DNA of 35,852 nucleotides from Candidatus Adlerbacteria bacterium (GTDB lineage: Bacteria; Patescibacteriota; Minisyncoccia; Phycocordibacterales; SBAW01): positions 1-35,852 of the forward strand of contig CAISEE010000005.1 in NCBI GenBank assembly GCA_903884345.1, read 5' to 3'. Position numbers and translations under genes: made by a program. Positions 21,958 through 29,962 of this stretch are shown piece by piece (positions within the stretch are counted from its first letter, which is position 1; every line of letters begins with the position of its first letter). The notes beneath the pieces were generated by a model, which saw nothing but the letters and a program-made list of their open reading frames with translations, did not search any database and had not been told where the DNA came from.

Positions 21958-24919
21958 ATTCGCGCAGCGCGCAGTAGCGACACTTCTTGTCGTCGCAGCG
22001 CCTCTCGACGAAGGCAAGCGTCCAAATTTCCTTAGCCACACGATTGATGAGCGCACGAAGTTCGTGCGCTTCTTCGTTGGTGGGCTCGAAGGCCTCGCGC
22101 CAAATCTTTCCCTTCTCGTCGGGCTCGATGAACTCGATCGCGGCCGCGCGCACGTGCCACTTCCCGCCCTCGAACAAATCGAGGAGCAGTTTATAAAACA
22201 CCAACTGTCGTTTGTAGTCGCCCCACTCCTCGACCTTCTCTTTGCCTGCGATCGCAGCGCGCGTCTTTCGCTTGCCCGTCTTGTAGTCGGTTACCGCCAC
22301 ACCGTCGTCCAAGAATTCCATCTTGTCGAGATCGCCGCGCAGACGCAAACGCGGGAGTCGGTCGATGTCGGTCGGCAAAAATACGGTGAGCTTGTACTCG
22401 TTGACGATGGAGCGGCCCCAAACCTTGCTCCACTGCGCGTAGTAGGCCCGCAGCGACTTCTCGCCCTTCTTCTGCGACTCCGCATACTCGGCGACGCTCA
22501 TCGACGCCTCAAGGAGCGCTCGGCGAAAGCGCTCGACCAGGCCGTCGGCGCCCGGATCCTCGCCCTCCTTCCAGCGCTCAAAGAAGTCGTGGAGCGCGCG
22601 GTGCATGGCGGTGCCGTACTCGAGCCCCTTCTCGTGCGCCTCGGGTAAGCGCACCAGGTTTCGATAAAAATAGCGCCACGGGCAGCTGAGGTAGTTGTTG
22701 AGCGCCGTGACCGAGAGCCCTTGCTCGGCAAAGAGTTCCTGCACGAGCGTTCGATCGAGCGCATGCCGCACGGGCGTGCGACCGGGGTTAAACGCGGGCA
22801 CCATCTCGCCTTTCTCCTCGGTTGTGGTGAGGTCCGGCCCCAGCTCCTCGACGAACTGCGACGGGAGCGCCGGCGTGCCCGACTCACTCTCGCGTGCGAG
22901 CGTGATGGTGAGTGCCACTTTGGCGCGCGTGAGTGCCACATAAAAGAGTCGGCGCTCGTCGCTTTGCTCATCCTCGTCGACCGCAGGCGTGGGGCGCGCG
23001 ATGACGGGTGAAAAGAAGTCGCGTACGGTGCGATTGCCCCAGTGGCCGTCGTTGGCGAAAATCACATACACGTGCTCGAACTCCAGCCCCTTGGCGCGGT
23101 GCGCCGTCATGAGTCGCACGCCACCCCGCTCGCTCTGTGAGCGCGGGAGCGACAGCGACAGGCGGTACTCCTCCAAGAGCTCGAGATGCGCCAAAAAATC
23201 GGCGAGCGAGGCATCGCGATTCGATGTTTTGAGCGAGCGCGCCTCGCGAAACAGCGCGTTAATGGCGGCCAGTTTTTCCTCGGGGTGCTGGCTTTGCAAG
23301 AGTGACGCGATGAGTCCCGACTCCTCGGCGATCGAGTCGAGCGCCTCGAGCAGACCGTCGTTTTCGGCGACGCGCTTCCAGCGCTCGAGTTTTTTGGCGA
23401 AGTTGACGAAAGCAATCGGCCGCTCGATTTTGTATGCCAGTAATTTTTTCTTATCGACCAGCGCCAGGTACAAATCGCCGCGCGCCTTCGAGAGAAATCG
23501 TGCCACACTCAAGGGCGGCAGTCCGATGAAGTCGACGTGGAGCGCGGGCGCCAGTGCGATGTCGCTGCCGTACTCGGCCACGGCCGTAAGCAGCGCCACG
23601 AACTTGCGCACCACCGTGTCGCCCAGCACGTTTTGATCCGACTCGATGACGTAGGGCACGCGCTTGCGGGCGAGCGCTGCGGCGATGGGCTGCGAGTCGC
23701 GGTTAGTGCGAAACAATACGGCGATGTCGCGCGGGGCCACCCCTTCTTTGATGAGTCGCGTCGCCTCCTCGGCCACAAATGCGCACTCGTCGTCGGGCTT
23801 GGGGAGCGAGACCACCTGAATCTTCCCGCCCGTCCCGTTGCCGCGTGCCAACAGTGGGATGCGCGGGATCTCGGCATGCGCGGGGGCGTGCGTCATAAGC
23901 TCGTGCGCACCATCCAAAATCCGTTGCGTAGAGCGATAATTCTCACGCAGCGCAATGACGGTCGCATTGGGGTAGCGGCGTTTGAAAAACAAAAAGTTGT
24001 CCAGCGACGCCCCTTGAAAGCGAAAGATTGCTTGCTTCTCATCTCCCACCACGAAGAGGTTCGGCTCACCATGAAAGCTCGCCAGGAGTTCGAGCAATCG
24101 GTTTTGGCTTTCGTTGGCGTCTTGATGCTCATCGGCCAAGACGTACTGACATTCCTCTTGCAGTGTCAGCAGCAAATCGGCGTCGCGCTCGAAAGCGCGG
24201 ATGACCTCGAGCAACATATCCTCGTAGTCGTAGAGGTGCAGCGTCGCCAACTCCTCTTCGTAGCGTCGATAGAGCTGCAGGAGTTCGCCGTCGCGGTCTA
24301 ATTTTTTCTGCTGCTGCGCGTACTTGCCCTTCATCGCGCCCTTGTGCGCACCCTTCTCGTGGTAGAGATCGTCGATCGATTGAAAATTTCGCAGGCGAAG
24401 ATCGAGCAGCTCTTTGAATTTCTCGGGTGAGATGTTCTCGCGCTTGAGCTCGCCGATTTTTTGCGAGAGCGACGGTACGTAGAAGTACGGGTCGCCGAAC
24501 GGTTTGAGAAATTCCAAATCGGCCTCGGCGACCAAGCGCTGGATGAGCGACATGCGCTCGACGTCGGTCATGGCACGCGAGCCCACGATGCGCGGGAAGG
24601 AATCCGGGAAGCGCCCGATGACCTCGTTGGCGAATCCGTGAAAGGTATGGATGCGCACGCGGTACCCCGGTGCGCCCACGATGTCGACGAGACGGCGGCG
24701 CATGGTAAAGGTCGCCGACTCGGTAAAGGTCAGCGCCAAAATCGCATCCGGCGGCGTGTCGGTCTTGCCCAAAATATTGGCCACGCGCAGGGTCAGAATT
24801 TGGGTCTTGCCCGTCCCCGGCCCCGCTATGACCATGACCGGCCCTTCGATGGTGTCGACCGCCTTCTTTTGCTCGGGATTGAGCTTTCGGTACAACTGCG
24901 AGAATTTTTGCGCGCTCAT
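21887..24919 (-). CDS. UvrD/AddA-type helicase fused to an Fe-S PD-(D/E)XK nuclease
   Basis: 1010 residues. The superfamily 1A helicase core has Walker A AGPGTGKT (32-39), motif Ia LTFTESAT, motif II ADEHQD, motif III GDEKQAIFRFQGA, motif IV ENYRSTQ, motif V around MTAHRAKGLEFEHVYV and motif VI YVALTRAK. From about residue 735 a RecB/AddB-like nuclease follows, with GTAMHRALHDFF, LRGDLDKME and VTDYKTGK as active-site motifs. C746, C975, C980 and C983 match the split cysteine pattern of AddB/Cas4 Fe-S nucleases. It should unwind and trim DNA ends in repair. Motif II has His where Tyr or Phe is usual. The end, after C983, is a basic tail encoded over the DsbA-like gene. Confidence 0.9.
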   Translation of the reverse strand: MSAQKFSQLYRKLNPEQKKAVDTIEGPVMVIAGPGTGKTQILTLRVANILGKTDTPPDAILALTFTESATFTMRRRLVDIVGAPGYRVRIHTFHGFANEVIGRFPDSFPRIVGSRAMTDVERMSLIQRLVAEADLEFLKPFGDPYFYVPSLSQKIGELKRENISPEKFKELLDLRLRNFQSIDDLYHEKGAHKGAMKGKYAQQQKKLDRDGELLQLYRRYEEELATLHLYDYEDMLLEVIRAFERDADLLLTLQEECQYVLADEHQDANESQNRLLELLASFHGEPNLFVVGDEKQAIFRFQGASLDNFLFFKRRYPNATVIALRENYRSTQRILDGAHELMTHAPAHAEIPRIPLLARGNGTGGKIQVVSLPKPDDECAFVAEEATRLIKEGVAPRDIAVLFRTNRDSQPIAAALARKRVPYVIESDQNVLGDTVVRKFVALLTAVAEYGSDIALAPALHVDFIGLPPLSVARFLSKARGDLYLALVDKKKLLAYKIERPIAFVNFAKKLERWKRVAENDGLLEALDSIAEESGLIASLLQSQHPEEKLAAINALFREARSLKTSNRDASLADFLAHLELLEEYRLSLSLPRSQSERGGVRLMTAHRAKGLEFEHVYVIFANDGHWGNRTVRDFFSPVIARPTPAVDEDEQSDERRLFYVALTRAKVALTITLARESESGTPALPSQFVEELGPDLTTTEEKGEMVPAFNPGRTPVRHALDRTLVQELFAEQGLSVTALNNYLSCPWRYFYRNLVRLPEAHEKGLEYGTAMHRALHDFFERWKEGEDPGADGLVERFRRALLEASMSVAEYAESQKKGEKSLRAYYAQWSKVWGRSIVNEYKLTVFLPTDIDRLPRLRLRGDLDKMEFLDDGVAVTDYKTGKRKTRAAIAGKEKVEEWGDYKRQLVFYKLLLDLFEGGKWHVRAAAIEFIEPDEKGKIWREAFEPTNEEAHELRALINRVAKEIWTLAFVERRCDDKKCRYCALREFTVPTLSSRKSPKRPASAKARRR

Positions 24920-24925
24920 TGAAAC

Positions 24926-24931
24926 AGTATA
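24926..24931 (-). promoter_or_regulatory. TGN-extended -10 box (TGGTATACT) before the helicase gene
   Basis: On the minus strand TATACT (24931 to 24926), preceded by TGG, ends 6 bases before the ATG at 24919. No Shine-Dalgarno sequence is seen, so the message is probably leaderless. Confidence 0.55.
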
Positions 24932-25026
24932 CCAGTGTGTAAAAGTCCCCTTGTCAGAAAGCGGGACCAGGCGTAGGCTGGCTCAGGTTAATAGACTTCA
25001 CACCTTCCACAGTCGGGAATCGCCCA

Positions 25027-25635
25027 ATGCCGAAGCCTAATTCAGTTCTTATCGTCTTCAAAGCGCCCCCACCGCGTGTACCAAAGATTTTACACGAAGA
25101 GGTCGGGCGCATGTTCCCGCGCAAGAATATTCCGCTGATTACCGGGACCAGGTACCTGACCCTACCGCAGGATCAGGACCCGCTCAGTGCCTTGATTCAT
25201 GCGTGGCATATGCCGCAAGGGCTCGGCCGGACGTTCATGCATGACGTGCCGAAGGCGCTTGCGCAATGTGAACTCGTACTCGTTGAAGCGTTAGGCTTGT
25301 CGGTGTTCGCAGAAATCGCGCACAACCTTCCCGCCGACGCACCCGACCGGGAGGAGACACTTTCCCGATTGTTGGTTGTGCACCAGGCATTGGTGCAAGC
25401 CTACATGCAAGAGGCCAAGATAGCGGCGAAGATTGTCTATCTGGTCTTCGGGACGCGAGCAAAGTCTGAAGCGTACTATAACCAGTATCTGGGAGTGCTC
25501 GGACAAAAAATGCACCGCGTTCCGTCCCATGAATCCGATCTCGATATCGCACGATTCGCGGCTGCAGTCATCGGTGATATCGCGCACGAACACGGCATTC
25601 ACAACAACACCTCTCGGCTGCACGTAGCAGCGTAG
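25027..25635 (+). CDS. Unknown soluble protein, possible lineage-specific gene
   Basis: 202 residues, no signal and no membrane segment. It starts MPKPNSVLIVFKAPPPRVPKIL and continues with mixed alpha/beta sequence, ending in a His-rich stretch (DIAHEHGIHNNTSRLH). I recognise no domain. Several Glu/His positions in the last third (EVGRM, AHEHGIH) are not in a known metal motif. A strong terminator follows directly, separating it from the hydrogenase-like operon, so it is probably monocistronic. No Shine-Dalgarno sequence and no convincing promoter are seen. TAGACT at 24992-24997 lies about 30 bases upstream. Confidence 0.6.
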   Translation: MPKPNSVLIVFKAPPPRVPKILHEEVGRMFPRKNIPLITGTRYLTLPQDQDPLSALIHAWHMPQGLGRTFMHDVPKALAQCELVLVEALGLSVFAEIAHNLPADAPDREETLSRLLVVHQALVQAYMQEAKIAAKIVYLVFGTRAKSEAYYNQYLGVLGQKMHRVPSHESDLDIARFAAAVIGDIAHEHGIHNNTSRLHVAA

Positions 25636-25645
25636 ATGCACCCCG

Positions 25646-25686
25646 CCGCCGGACCTGAACTTTGGTCCGGCGGTTCTTCTTTTTCT
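25646..25686 (+). terminator. Rho-independent terminator
   Basis: CCGCCGGACC (25646-25655) and GGTCCGGCGG (25664-25673) form a perfect 10-bp stem with an 8-base loop, followed by a T-rich run (TTCTTCTTTTTCTC). It ends the unknown gene at 25027-25635 and insulates the following operon. Confidence 0.85.
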
Positions 25687-25712
25687 CTCCACAATCCCCA
25701 ATCGGTCATATT

Positions 25713-25741
25713 TTGCTTCGCGAATCGACCCGTGGTATCCT
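25713..25741 (+). promoter_or_regulatory. Promoter TTGCTT-17-TATCCT of the hydrogenase-like operon
   Basis: TTGCTT at 25713-25718 and TATCCT at 25736-25741 are 17 bases apart, just after the terminator. The leader is about 30 bases and has no clear Shine-Dalgarno sequence before the ATG at 25779. Confidence 0.55.
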
Positions 25742-25778
25742 TCAACATTGTGCTACTTCAGCACGAATACATTCATAC

Positions 25779-26321
25779 ATGTTGCACCTATTTTCCAAGA
25801 TTTTCCGTGTAAACGCGTCTGTTTCCCGAACGACACCGACACACCACGATTCCGCATACATCGCAATGGGTACCCAAGTGCGCCAAAAGGTCGGCGCCTT
25901 TTTCGGGGGGTCACTCGCCATTCGCGTCGTGACGGCAGGCTCCACCAACGCCTGCGAGCAAGAGCTGATCGCGCTGGGGAACGCCTACTACGACGTCGAG
26001 CGCTTCGGCGTCCACTTCGTGGCCTCACCCCGCCATGCCGACATGATCATCGTGACGGGCCCGGTCTCGCGCAACATGGTGGCGGGCCTCACCGCGACCT
26101 ACAATGCGGCACCCAACCCCAAGGTGGTCGTGGCTCTGGGTGATGACGCCATCGACGGCGGCATATACCGCGGATCCTACGCGGTTATGGATGGCGTCCA
26201 CACCATAGTCCCGGTCCACTACTCGATCCCCGGCAACCCGCCGTCGCCGACGACCATCCTCGCCTCGCTTTTGGACATCCTCAAAGACATCGAAACAAAC
26301 GGCATCCCCACACTCGCATGA
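25779..26321 (+). CDS. hyfI: HyfI/NuoB-like small subunit with degenerate [4Fe-4S] site
   Basis: 180 residues from the ATG at 25779. The frame open to 25662 crosses the promoter. It aligns by eye with HycG/HyfI/NuoB over most of its length: DVERFGVHFVASPRHADMIIVTGPVSRNM (74-100) and the end VPVHYSIPGNPPSP are very close to family sequence. The four cysteines that normally hold the proximal [4Fe-4S] cluster read T56, C59, D123 and N153 (STNACE, GDDA, PGNPP where the family has CNGC, C and PGCPP). Only one remains, so the cluster should be lost. No other cysteine is close by. It overlaps the next gene by ATGA. As the first gene of the operon it is likely still a structural subunit of the peripheral arm. 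Confidence 0.85.
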   Translation: MLHLFSKIFRVNASVSRTTPTHHDSAYIAMGTQVRQKVGAFFGGSLAIRVVTAGSTNACEQELIALGNAYYDVERFGVHFVASPRHADMIIVTGPVSRNMVAGLTATYNAAPNPKVVVALGDDAIDGGIYRGSYAVMDGVHTIVPVHYSIPGNPPSPTTILASLLDILKDIETNGIPTLA

Positions 26322-28357
26322 TTACCCTACTACTTTCATCAACCGGCTTCTTCGGCTTTCTCTCGCTGTTCCTGGTGGGCGCCCTCGGCTCGCTCCTGTG
26401 CATGCGCCGCGACGCGCTGGCCAACTACGTAGGCAACAGCTTCGCAGCATTGGGCTCCTTGGGCGCACTCGTCTTCTCGTTCGTGGCGCTCACCTCGGGT
26501 CGCGCACCGACCTTCACGCTTCCCGCCGCACTCCCGTGGCTCAATTTTTCGATACATATCGACCCGCTCTCGGCGTTCTTCATGATGGTCATCTCGCTCA
26601 TCAGCGTCTTCTGCTCGATCTACGCCTTGGGCTACGTGCGCCACTTCTACGGCACCTACAACATCGGCAGCCTCGGCTTCTTCTTTAATGTCTTCATCGC
26701 GAGCACGCTCTTGGTCGCATCGGCACACAACGCACTGCTCTTCCTCATCGTGTGGGAGCTGATGGCACTCTCGTCGTTCTTCCTCGTCATCTACGAACAC
26801 AAGCAGAAGGAGAACGTCGAGGCGGGCTACCTCTACTTCATCATGACGCACACCGGGACGGCGTTCATCCTGATGTCGTTCCTGCTCCTCTTTCGCGCGA
26901 CGGGCTCGTTCGACTTTGACACCATCCGCGCCAGCGGTGCCATGATCTCGCCGCTTATGGCGAGCCTCATCTTCGTCTCGGCGCTGATCGGCTTCGGCAT
27001 CAAGACCGGCATCATCCCGCTTCACATTTGGCTCCCGAGCGCCCACCCGGCGGCACCGTCGCATGTCTCGGCCGTAATGTCGGGCGTCATGATTAAGACC
27101 GGCATCTACATGTTGGTGCGCATCGGTTTTGACCTCCTGCCGCACACACAGCTGTGGTGGGGATTCCTCGTCATTACCCTCGGCGCGGTCTCGTCGATCT
27201 TCGGTGTCCTCTACGCCCTGGCCGAGCACGACATCAAGCGCCTGCTCGCCTACCACTCGATCGAGAACATCGGCATCATCTTCCTCGGGCTGGGCAGTGC
27301 ACTCGTCTTCGCGGCGCTCAATCAGCCGACGCTGGCGCTGTTGGGCCTCGTCGCGGCACTCTTTCACACGCTCAACCACGCCATCTTCAAGGCGCTCCTC
27401 TTCTTGGCCGGTGGCGCCGCAGTCGGTCAAGTCCACACGCGCAACATCGAGCGCTACGGCGGACTCATCCGCTTCATGCCGGTCACGGCGCTGTGCTTCC
27501 TTATCGGCGCCATGGCCATTTCGGGACTGCCGCCCTTCAACGGATTCTTCAGCGAGTGGCTGACCTTCCAGGCGCTTTTCGTCGGCGCCGCGCTGTCGCT
27601 CCCGACCAAGATGCTCTTCGTCGTCGCGATCGCGGCTCTCGCCTACACCGGCGGGCTCGCGGCTGCCTGCTTCGTCAAAGCCTTCGGTGCGATCTTCTTG
27701 GCGCGCCCCCGCAGCGAAGCGGTCTCGCACGCGGTCGAAGCCACCTTCCCCATGCAATTTGCGATGGCGATGCTCGCCAGCCTCACCGTGATCGTCGGCT
27801 TCTGCGCGGGCAAAATCTCGCTCATGTTGGCGGGTGTCGCCACGAGCATGCAGGCGCTTTCGGGCGCCGCGCTGCCGGGCCACTTTATCCTTGCCGAGGT
27901 CAGCGTTCGCGAAGGGTTCGCGACCCTCTCGATGCCGGCAGTCCTCGCGGTCTTGCTCATGGCGCTCGGCGCAATCGGCCTCCTGACCGCCATCCTCTCG
28001 CGCAAGCAGTGCGTCACGACGGGCCCCACCTGGGATTGCGGCACGGCGCTCACCCCGCGCATGGAGATCACCGCGACCGGCTTCTCGCATTCGATCATCG
28101 TGGTCTTGCGGAGCGTCCTGCGCCCGACCCGTCAATCGGCGGTCGAGTACCACGATGCCGCACTGCGCTATTTCCCCAAGTCGCGCAGCGTGCACTTCGC
28201 GACACCCGACGTCTTCCTGGCACTCTACCGCCCGATCTCGCGCGGCATGACGCGCCTGTCGGCCGACGTGCGTCGCATCCAAAACGGCAACGTCAACGCC
28301 TACATCCTCTACATCGCCCTGACCCTCCTCATCTTGTTGTTTATCCTCGCTTGGTAA
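26318..28357 (+). CDS. hyfB: HyfB/HycC/NuoL-like antiporter-type membrane subunit
   Basis: 679 residues, about sixteen membrane helices. It is the large antiporter-like subunit of group 4 hydrogenases and complex I relatives. Key ion-path residues are kept: E147 (VWELMAL), K229 (FGIKTG), H236 (LHIWLP), K260 (VMIKTG), H350/H354 (FHTLNHAIFK) and K358. Later 'SGLPPFNGFFSEW' and the HycC-type C-terminal loop WDCGTALTPRMEI are present, followed by a long lateral stretch and a final helix (about 655-677). It should move H+ or Na+ across the membrane if coupled. It starts in the last codon of the small-subunit gene and lies 7 bases before hyfC. Four cysteines are scattered and no metal motif is seen. 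Confidence 0.92.
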   Translation: MITLLLSSTGFFGFLSLFLVGALGSLLCMRRDALANYVGNSFAALGSLGALVFSFVALTSGRAPTFTLPAALPWLNFSIHIDPLSAFFMMVISLISVFCSIYALGYVRHFYGTYNIGSLGFFFNVFIASTLLVASAHNALLFLIVWELMALSSFFLVIYEHKQKENVEAGYLYFIMTHTGTAFILMSFLLLFRATGSFDFDTIRASGAMISPLMASLIFVSALIGFGIKTGIIPLHIWLPSAHPAAPSHVSAVMSGVMIKTGIYMLVRIGFDLLPHTQLWWGFLVITLGAVSSIFGVLYALAEHDIKRLLAYHSIENIGIIFLGLGSALVFAALNQPTLALLGLVAALFHTLNHAIFKALLFLAGGAAVGQVHTRNIERYGGLIRFMPVTALCFLIGAMAISGLPPFNGFFSEWLTFQALFVGAALSLPTKMLFVVAIAALAYTGGLAAACFVKAFGAIFLARPRSEAVSHAVEATFPMQFAMAMLASLTVIVGFCAGKISLMLAGVATSMQALSGAALPGHFILAEVSVREGFATLSMPAVLAVLLMALGAIGLLTAILSRKQCVTTGPTWDCGTALTPRMEITATGFSHSIIVVLRSVLRPTRQSAVEYHDAALRYFPKSRSVHFATPDVFLALYRPISRGMTRLSADVRRIQNGNVNAYILYIALTLLILLFILAW

Positions 28358-28364
28358 AATCGTT

Positions 28365-29294
28365 ATGCACATCACGCTACTTTGGATCCTACAAATCGTC
28401 TTCATCCCGGCTCTTTCGCCGTTTGCGATCGGCCTCACGCGGCTCATCAAGGCGAAGTTTCAAAATCGCAAAGGCGCCTCACCGCTGCAACCCTACCGCG
28501 ACCTCTGGAAGCTCTTTCATAAAGACGAGGTCGTGAGCGAGGACGCGTCGTGGATATTCGCCTTCGCGCCCTACGTCGTCTTCGGCGTCACCCTGGCAAT
28601 CGGCGCCATGATACCGCTCGTCTCGACAGTGCTCGTAACCGGCCTCGCCGGCGACTTCCTCGTCATCGTCTATCTCGTCGCGCTCGGGACCTTTTGGCTC
28701 GCGCTGGCAGGCATGGACACCGGGAGCGCCTTCGGCGGCTTCGGCTCCTCGCGCGAGATGATGGTCGCCGCCTTCACCGAAGGCGGGCTCGTCCTCTCGC
28801 TCCTCACCCTCGTCCTCCTCGCCGGCACCACGAACCTCACTGGTGTCGCAGCCGCCGTCGCGGGGCTCCCTTTCGCCGACGTCGCCTCGGTGACACTGGC
28901 GGGCGTCGCCTTCGTCATCGCGATGCTCGCCGAGACCTCGCGTTACCCCTTCGACAACCCCGCGACGCACCTCGAGCTCACGATGATCCACGAGGCGATG
29001 ATCCTCGAGTACTCGGGCAAGCGCCTGGCGCTCATGGAGTGGGCGGCTGCCAACAAGTACCTCATTTTCATCTCGCTCGGCACAACGCTCTTCTTCCCCT
29101 GGGGCATGGCACACACGCTTGGTACTGGGGCGATCGCACTGAGCGTCGCGATACTGCTTCTCAAAGACGCGCTGCTGTGCGCCGCGATCGCCACGCTCGA
29201 ATCGTCCATCGCCAAACTGCGCATCTTCCGCCTGCCTGACCTCCTCTTTACCGCCTGCATCCTCGGATTAATCGCTATCGGACTCATCGCCTAG
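28365..29294 (+). CDS. hyfC: HyfC/HycD/NuoH-like membrane subunit
   Basis: 309 residues, eight or so membrane helices. NuoH-family landmarks are NRKGASPLQPYRDLWKLF (34-51) and the acidic segment ETSRYPFDNPATHLELTMIHE (190-210), with E190, D197, E204, E210 and E215, the charged path next to the peripheral arm. The usual 'GSSREMM' loop is present (FGSSREMMVAAFTEGG), though the family 'AEP' reads 'TEG'. In complex I and group 4 hydrogenases this subunit joins the redox arm to the antiporter arm. Its charged residues are intact although the redox arm here is not. No Shine-Dalgarno sequence precedes the ATG. Confidence 0.92.
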   Translation: MHITLLWILQIVFIPALSPFAIGLTRLIKAKFQNRKGASPLQPYRDLWKLFHKDEVVSEDASWIFAFAPYVVFGVTLAIGAMIPLVSTVLVTGLAGDFLVIVYLVALGTFWLALAGMDTGSAFGGFGSSREMMVAAFTEGGLVLSLLTLVLLAGTTNLTGVAAAVAGLPFADVASVTLAGVAFVIAMLAETSRYPFDNPATHLELTMIHEAMILEYSGKRLALMEWAAANKYLIFISLGTTLFFPWGMAHTLGTGAIALSVAILLLKDALLCAAIATLESSIAKLRIFRLPDLLFTACILGLIAIGLIA

Positions 29295-29296
29295 GT

Positions 29297-29962
29297 ATGC
29301 AACACCTCATCCTCCAACTCACCCTCATCCTCGAGTTCGCGATTTTCGCGTCGGTGGTCTTCATGCACCTCGTCAAGAAGAATGCGACCACGATCCATTT
29401 ATACACGCTCCAGTCGGCGGCGACCGCGGCACTGCTCCTCATCGCCGCACTGCGCCACCTCTCACCCATGCTCCTTCTGGCGGTCACGGCGACGGTCATC
29501 GTCAAAGTCTGCCTCACGCCGTACTTCTTGGCCCGCCTCATCGATACCCATCAGCTGAAATTCTCGACCAGCACCTACCTCAACAGCCCGCTGACGCTCC
29601 TCATCCTCGCAGGGTTCGTCGCCTTCGCGCACAGCCCGTTCTTCGCGCCGCTCGTCGCGCTGTCGCAGGGCAATCCGACACTCGTCCTCATCTCGATCGC
29701 GACACTCCTCGGCTCGCTCTTCCTCCTCATCAATCGTAAAGGCGCAATCTCGCAGATTTTGGGCATCATCTCGATTGAGAACAGCATCGTCACCTTCGCA
29801 CTCTTCTCGGGGCTCGAGCAGAGCCCGGCGCTCGAGCTCGGCATCGCCTTCGACATGCTGATCTGGGTGTTGGTCGCCGCACTCTTCACCTCGATGCTCT
29901 ACCGCCAGTTCGGCACCATCGACGTCACCACTATGAGAAAGCTCACCGATTCACCACAATGA
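29297..29962 (+). CDS. hyfE: HyfE-like membrane subunit (NuoK-related)
   Basis: 221 residues with about seven membrane helices. It matches HyfE, the subunit whose C-terminal half corresponds to NuoK/MrpC. The NuoK-like acidic pair is seen as E161 (GIISIENSIVTFALF) and E180 (LELGIAFD). The N-terminal half is an additional hydrophobic domain ending in LTPYFLARLI. It lies 2 bases after hyfC and overlaps hyfF by ATGA, so translation is probably coupled. In known complexes it sits in the membrane arm between HyfC and the antiporter subunits. Confidence 0.88.
   Translation: MQHLILQLTLILEFAIFASVVFMHLVKKNATTIHLYTLQSAATAALLLIAALRHLSPMLLLAVTATVIVKVCLTPYFLARLIDTHQLKFSTSTYLNSPLTLLILAGFVAFAHSPFFAPLVALSQGNPTLVLISIATLLGSLFLLINRKGAISQILGIISIENSIVTFALFSGLEQSPALELGIAFDMLIWVLVAALFTSMLYRQFGTIDVTTMRKLTDSPQ

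Noticed and set aside
26339-28450. Very long minus-strand open frame (about 703 codons) opposite hyfB
   Set aside because: Its translation is a highly charged Asp/Glu/Arg-rich sequence without motifs, as expected from the antisense of a GC-rich membrane-protein gene. HyfB on the plus strand has clear family motifs.
27154-28536. Plus-strand 460-codon frame within hyfB and hyfC
   Set aside because: Out of frame with conserved genes, rich in Arg/His/Pro, and without motifs.
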